Shown: one piece after another, positions 63,020 through 64,000 of the stretch
How the letters are laid out: the number at the start of each line of letters is the position of its first letter
Position numbering within the stretch: the first letter of the stretch is position 1
Assembly (NCBI RefSeq): GCF_902833085.1
Contig: NZ_CADFEB010000006.1
Span: 372,001 to 436,000 of the forward strand
Source of the DNA: Burkholderia ubonensis
GTDB lineage: Bacteria; Pseudomonadota; Gammaproteobacteria; Burkholderiales; Burkholderiaceae
Length of the DNA: 64,000 bases
Direction of reading: 5' to 3'
Program-made: the position numbers and the translations under genes
Notes under the pieces: model-generated
What the model was told of the DNA's origin: nothing
Databases searched by the model: none
The model's input: the letters and a program-made list of their open reading frames with translations, nothing else

Positions 63020-63323
63020 AGGCGGTATCCGACGGCTGCATGAAAACCGGGGAACGCCGCGCACCGCTTGCCGTACCGGCAAGCCGCAGGCGGCATGCAT
63101 GAAATGCAGTGTACGCTGAATTCGTGAACTGCCGATGCGCTGCGTGCACTTCGGCGCAGGTTTTTCCGCGCGGCTTTCATGCGCCGCAGCAGAGGTCCGC
63201 CCGGTAACGTAGACTTTGTGTGGAGGCTTTCGTCACGATCCGCGCGGCTGGGCGTCGGCGCTGCGACGAAGGCTCGGCATGATGCCTGCGAACATTCGTC
63301 CATCGACCGAAGGAGGTTCGACC

Positions 63324-63575
63324 ATGATCGTCCATCCCACCGGCAGCCGCAGCACCGTATTGACGACCGCCGGCCTGTCCCGCCTGCTCGCGTCGCAGCG
63401 CAAGCCGCCCGCGGACAAGACCGAAGAACGCATCGACGAAGGGCTCGAAGAAACGTTTCCCGCCAGCGATCCGCCCGCGATCGGCGGCGCTTCCCGCATC
63501 GATCCGTCGAAGCCGTCCGGCGAACATGAAAAGCGCACGCCGCACACGCCTTCGAAACCGCACGACAAGGGCTGA
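63324..63575 (+). CDS. Small hydrophilic protein with a DEGLEETFPASDPPA motif
   Basis: An 83-residue polar protein. The middle carries ERIDEGLEETFPASDPPAIG, a motif shared by many uncharacterised small proteins of proteobacteria, some linked to general stress; the tail is rich in Lys, Pro and His (KPSGEHEKRTPHTPSKPHDKG). A strong AAGGAGG ribosome site sets ATG 63324. Function unknown. Confidence 0.7.
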   Translation: MIVHPTGSRSTVLTTAGLSRLLASQRKPPADKTEERIDEGLEETFPASDPPAIGGASRIDPSKPSGEHEKRTPHTPSKPHDKG

Positions 63576-63659
63576 CGCGGCGATTGCACGGGCGCGGCAC
63601 GCAAGCCGCCGCGGCGGGCGCTGCGGTCGAGCGTCCGCGCGCGGGCTTCCGTCAGAGAC

Positions 63660-64000
63660 TCAGTACGGCGTGCGGGTCGAACGCCTGCGATATCGCGCAC
63701 CGCCCTCGATTGCCGCCCTCGCGGGCGCGCCGGCTTCCATCAATGCCGTGGCATGCGCTTGCGCCGCCCCATAGAACGACGCAAGATCTGCCTTCATCGC
63801 GGTTCTCGATGCATTGTCGAGGTAGATCATGTGCCCTGACGGATAGTTGCGAACCGTCAGGTTGCTGTCGATCTGCGCGTTGGCGAGCGGCATGCCCTGG
63901 AAGGTGATCAAGGTCTGGAAGAACGGCGTCACCGAGTCGTAATACCCGTTTGCCGAAAACACCCTCAGGTAGGGATTGACGGACATCGCGGCGGCCAGGT
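63660..64000 (-). CDS. S10-family serine carboxypeptidase, C-terminal part (cut by window end)
   Basis: The last 112 or so codons of a peptidase family S10 protein, open to the window edge. The catalytic Asp lies in VFSANGYYDSVTPF and the catalytic His in RNYPSGHMIYLDNASR, matching the S10 C-terminal signature; the Ser is beyond the edge. Bacterial S10 relatives are exported peptidases of unclear role. The ATG at 63986 is internal, not the start. Confidence 0.85.
   Translation of the reverse strand, partial: LAAAMSVNPYLRVFSANGYYDSVTPFFQTLITFQGMPLANAQIDSNLTVRNYPSGHMIYLDNASRTAMKADLASFYGAAQAHATALMEAGAPARAAIEGGARYRRRSTRTPY

Overview
The window is high-GC (mostly about two-thirds G+C) bacterial DNA with the codon use and gene content of a Burkholderia, probably the B. 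cepacia complex and probably a secondary chromosome. Pointers to this are a BCAM0308-type zinc-ribbon protein, a second IF-1 copy beside a cold-shock gene, an RbbA-type ABC exporter operon and a ZnuD-like receptor. The genus call is inference from gene content; no database search was made. No tRNA, rRNA, CRISPR array, integrase or insertion sequence was found.

Layout. 1-5338: two flavin-dependent monooxygenases followed by an amino-acid-type ABC importer (permease-ATPase fusion plus binding protein); the last codons of a second, similar binding protein open the window. 5494-17271: a clearly lower-GC block, the most unusual part of the window. A minus-strand operon encodes a HutH-like MIO enzyme, a stand-alone NRPS adenylation domain, a carrier-methyltransferase didomain, a YbaK-type editing domain, a cyclase/formamidase-like hydrolase, an MFS exporter and an unknown protein. 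Beside it on the plus strand lie an HTH-receiver regulator, a periplasmic molybdopterin-binding-like protein and a sensor kinase, followed by a convergent FkbM methyltransferase. I read this as an undescribed small biosynthetic cluster with its own signalling cassette; the adenylation pocket reads as asparagine-like.

17672-31055: a hydrolase-MarR pair with duplicated operators, a secreted BNR-repeat protein, a four-gene drug-export operon (NodT, HlyD, RbbA-like, YhhJ-like), a zinc alcohol dehydrogenase, an arsR-SRPBCC-GST operon whose promoter predicts a leaderless mRNA, and a GNAT acetyltransferase. 31092-32047: a low-GC type VI secretion effector/immunity pair (Tae4/Tai4). 32301-34544: a ZnuD-like TonB receptor behind a Zur-like palindrome. 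34917-43367: a chemoreceptor, a divergent class II ribonucleotide reductase behind a perfect FNR/ANR box, trehalose-6-phosphate synthase, OsmC, FtsH and a BCAM0308-family protein. This recalls the low-oxygen-activated locus of B. cenocepacia.

43730-52160: an AcpA-like phosphatase, GTP-dependent PEP carboxykinase, a second phosphoesterase with a small partner gene, an extra IF-1, a cold-shock protein and a FitAB/VapBC-type toxin-antitoxin pair. 52379-57460: an HPPD-like dioxygenase divergent from an MHS transporter, then a MurA paralogue and an IclR regulator. 57479-61515: a FAN1-like nuclease and DinG/XPD-like helicase operon directly behind a perfect LexA box. 61724-64000: a DUF3175 protein, a MipA/OmpV outer-membrane protein, a small acidic protein and the C-terminal part of an S10 serine carboxypeptidase cut by the window end.
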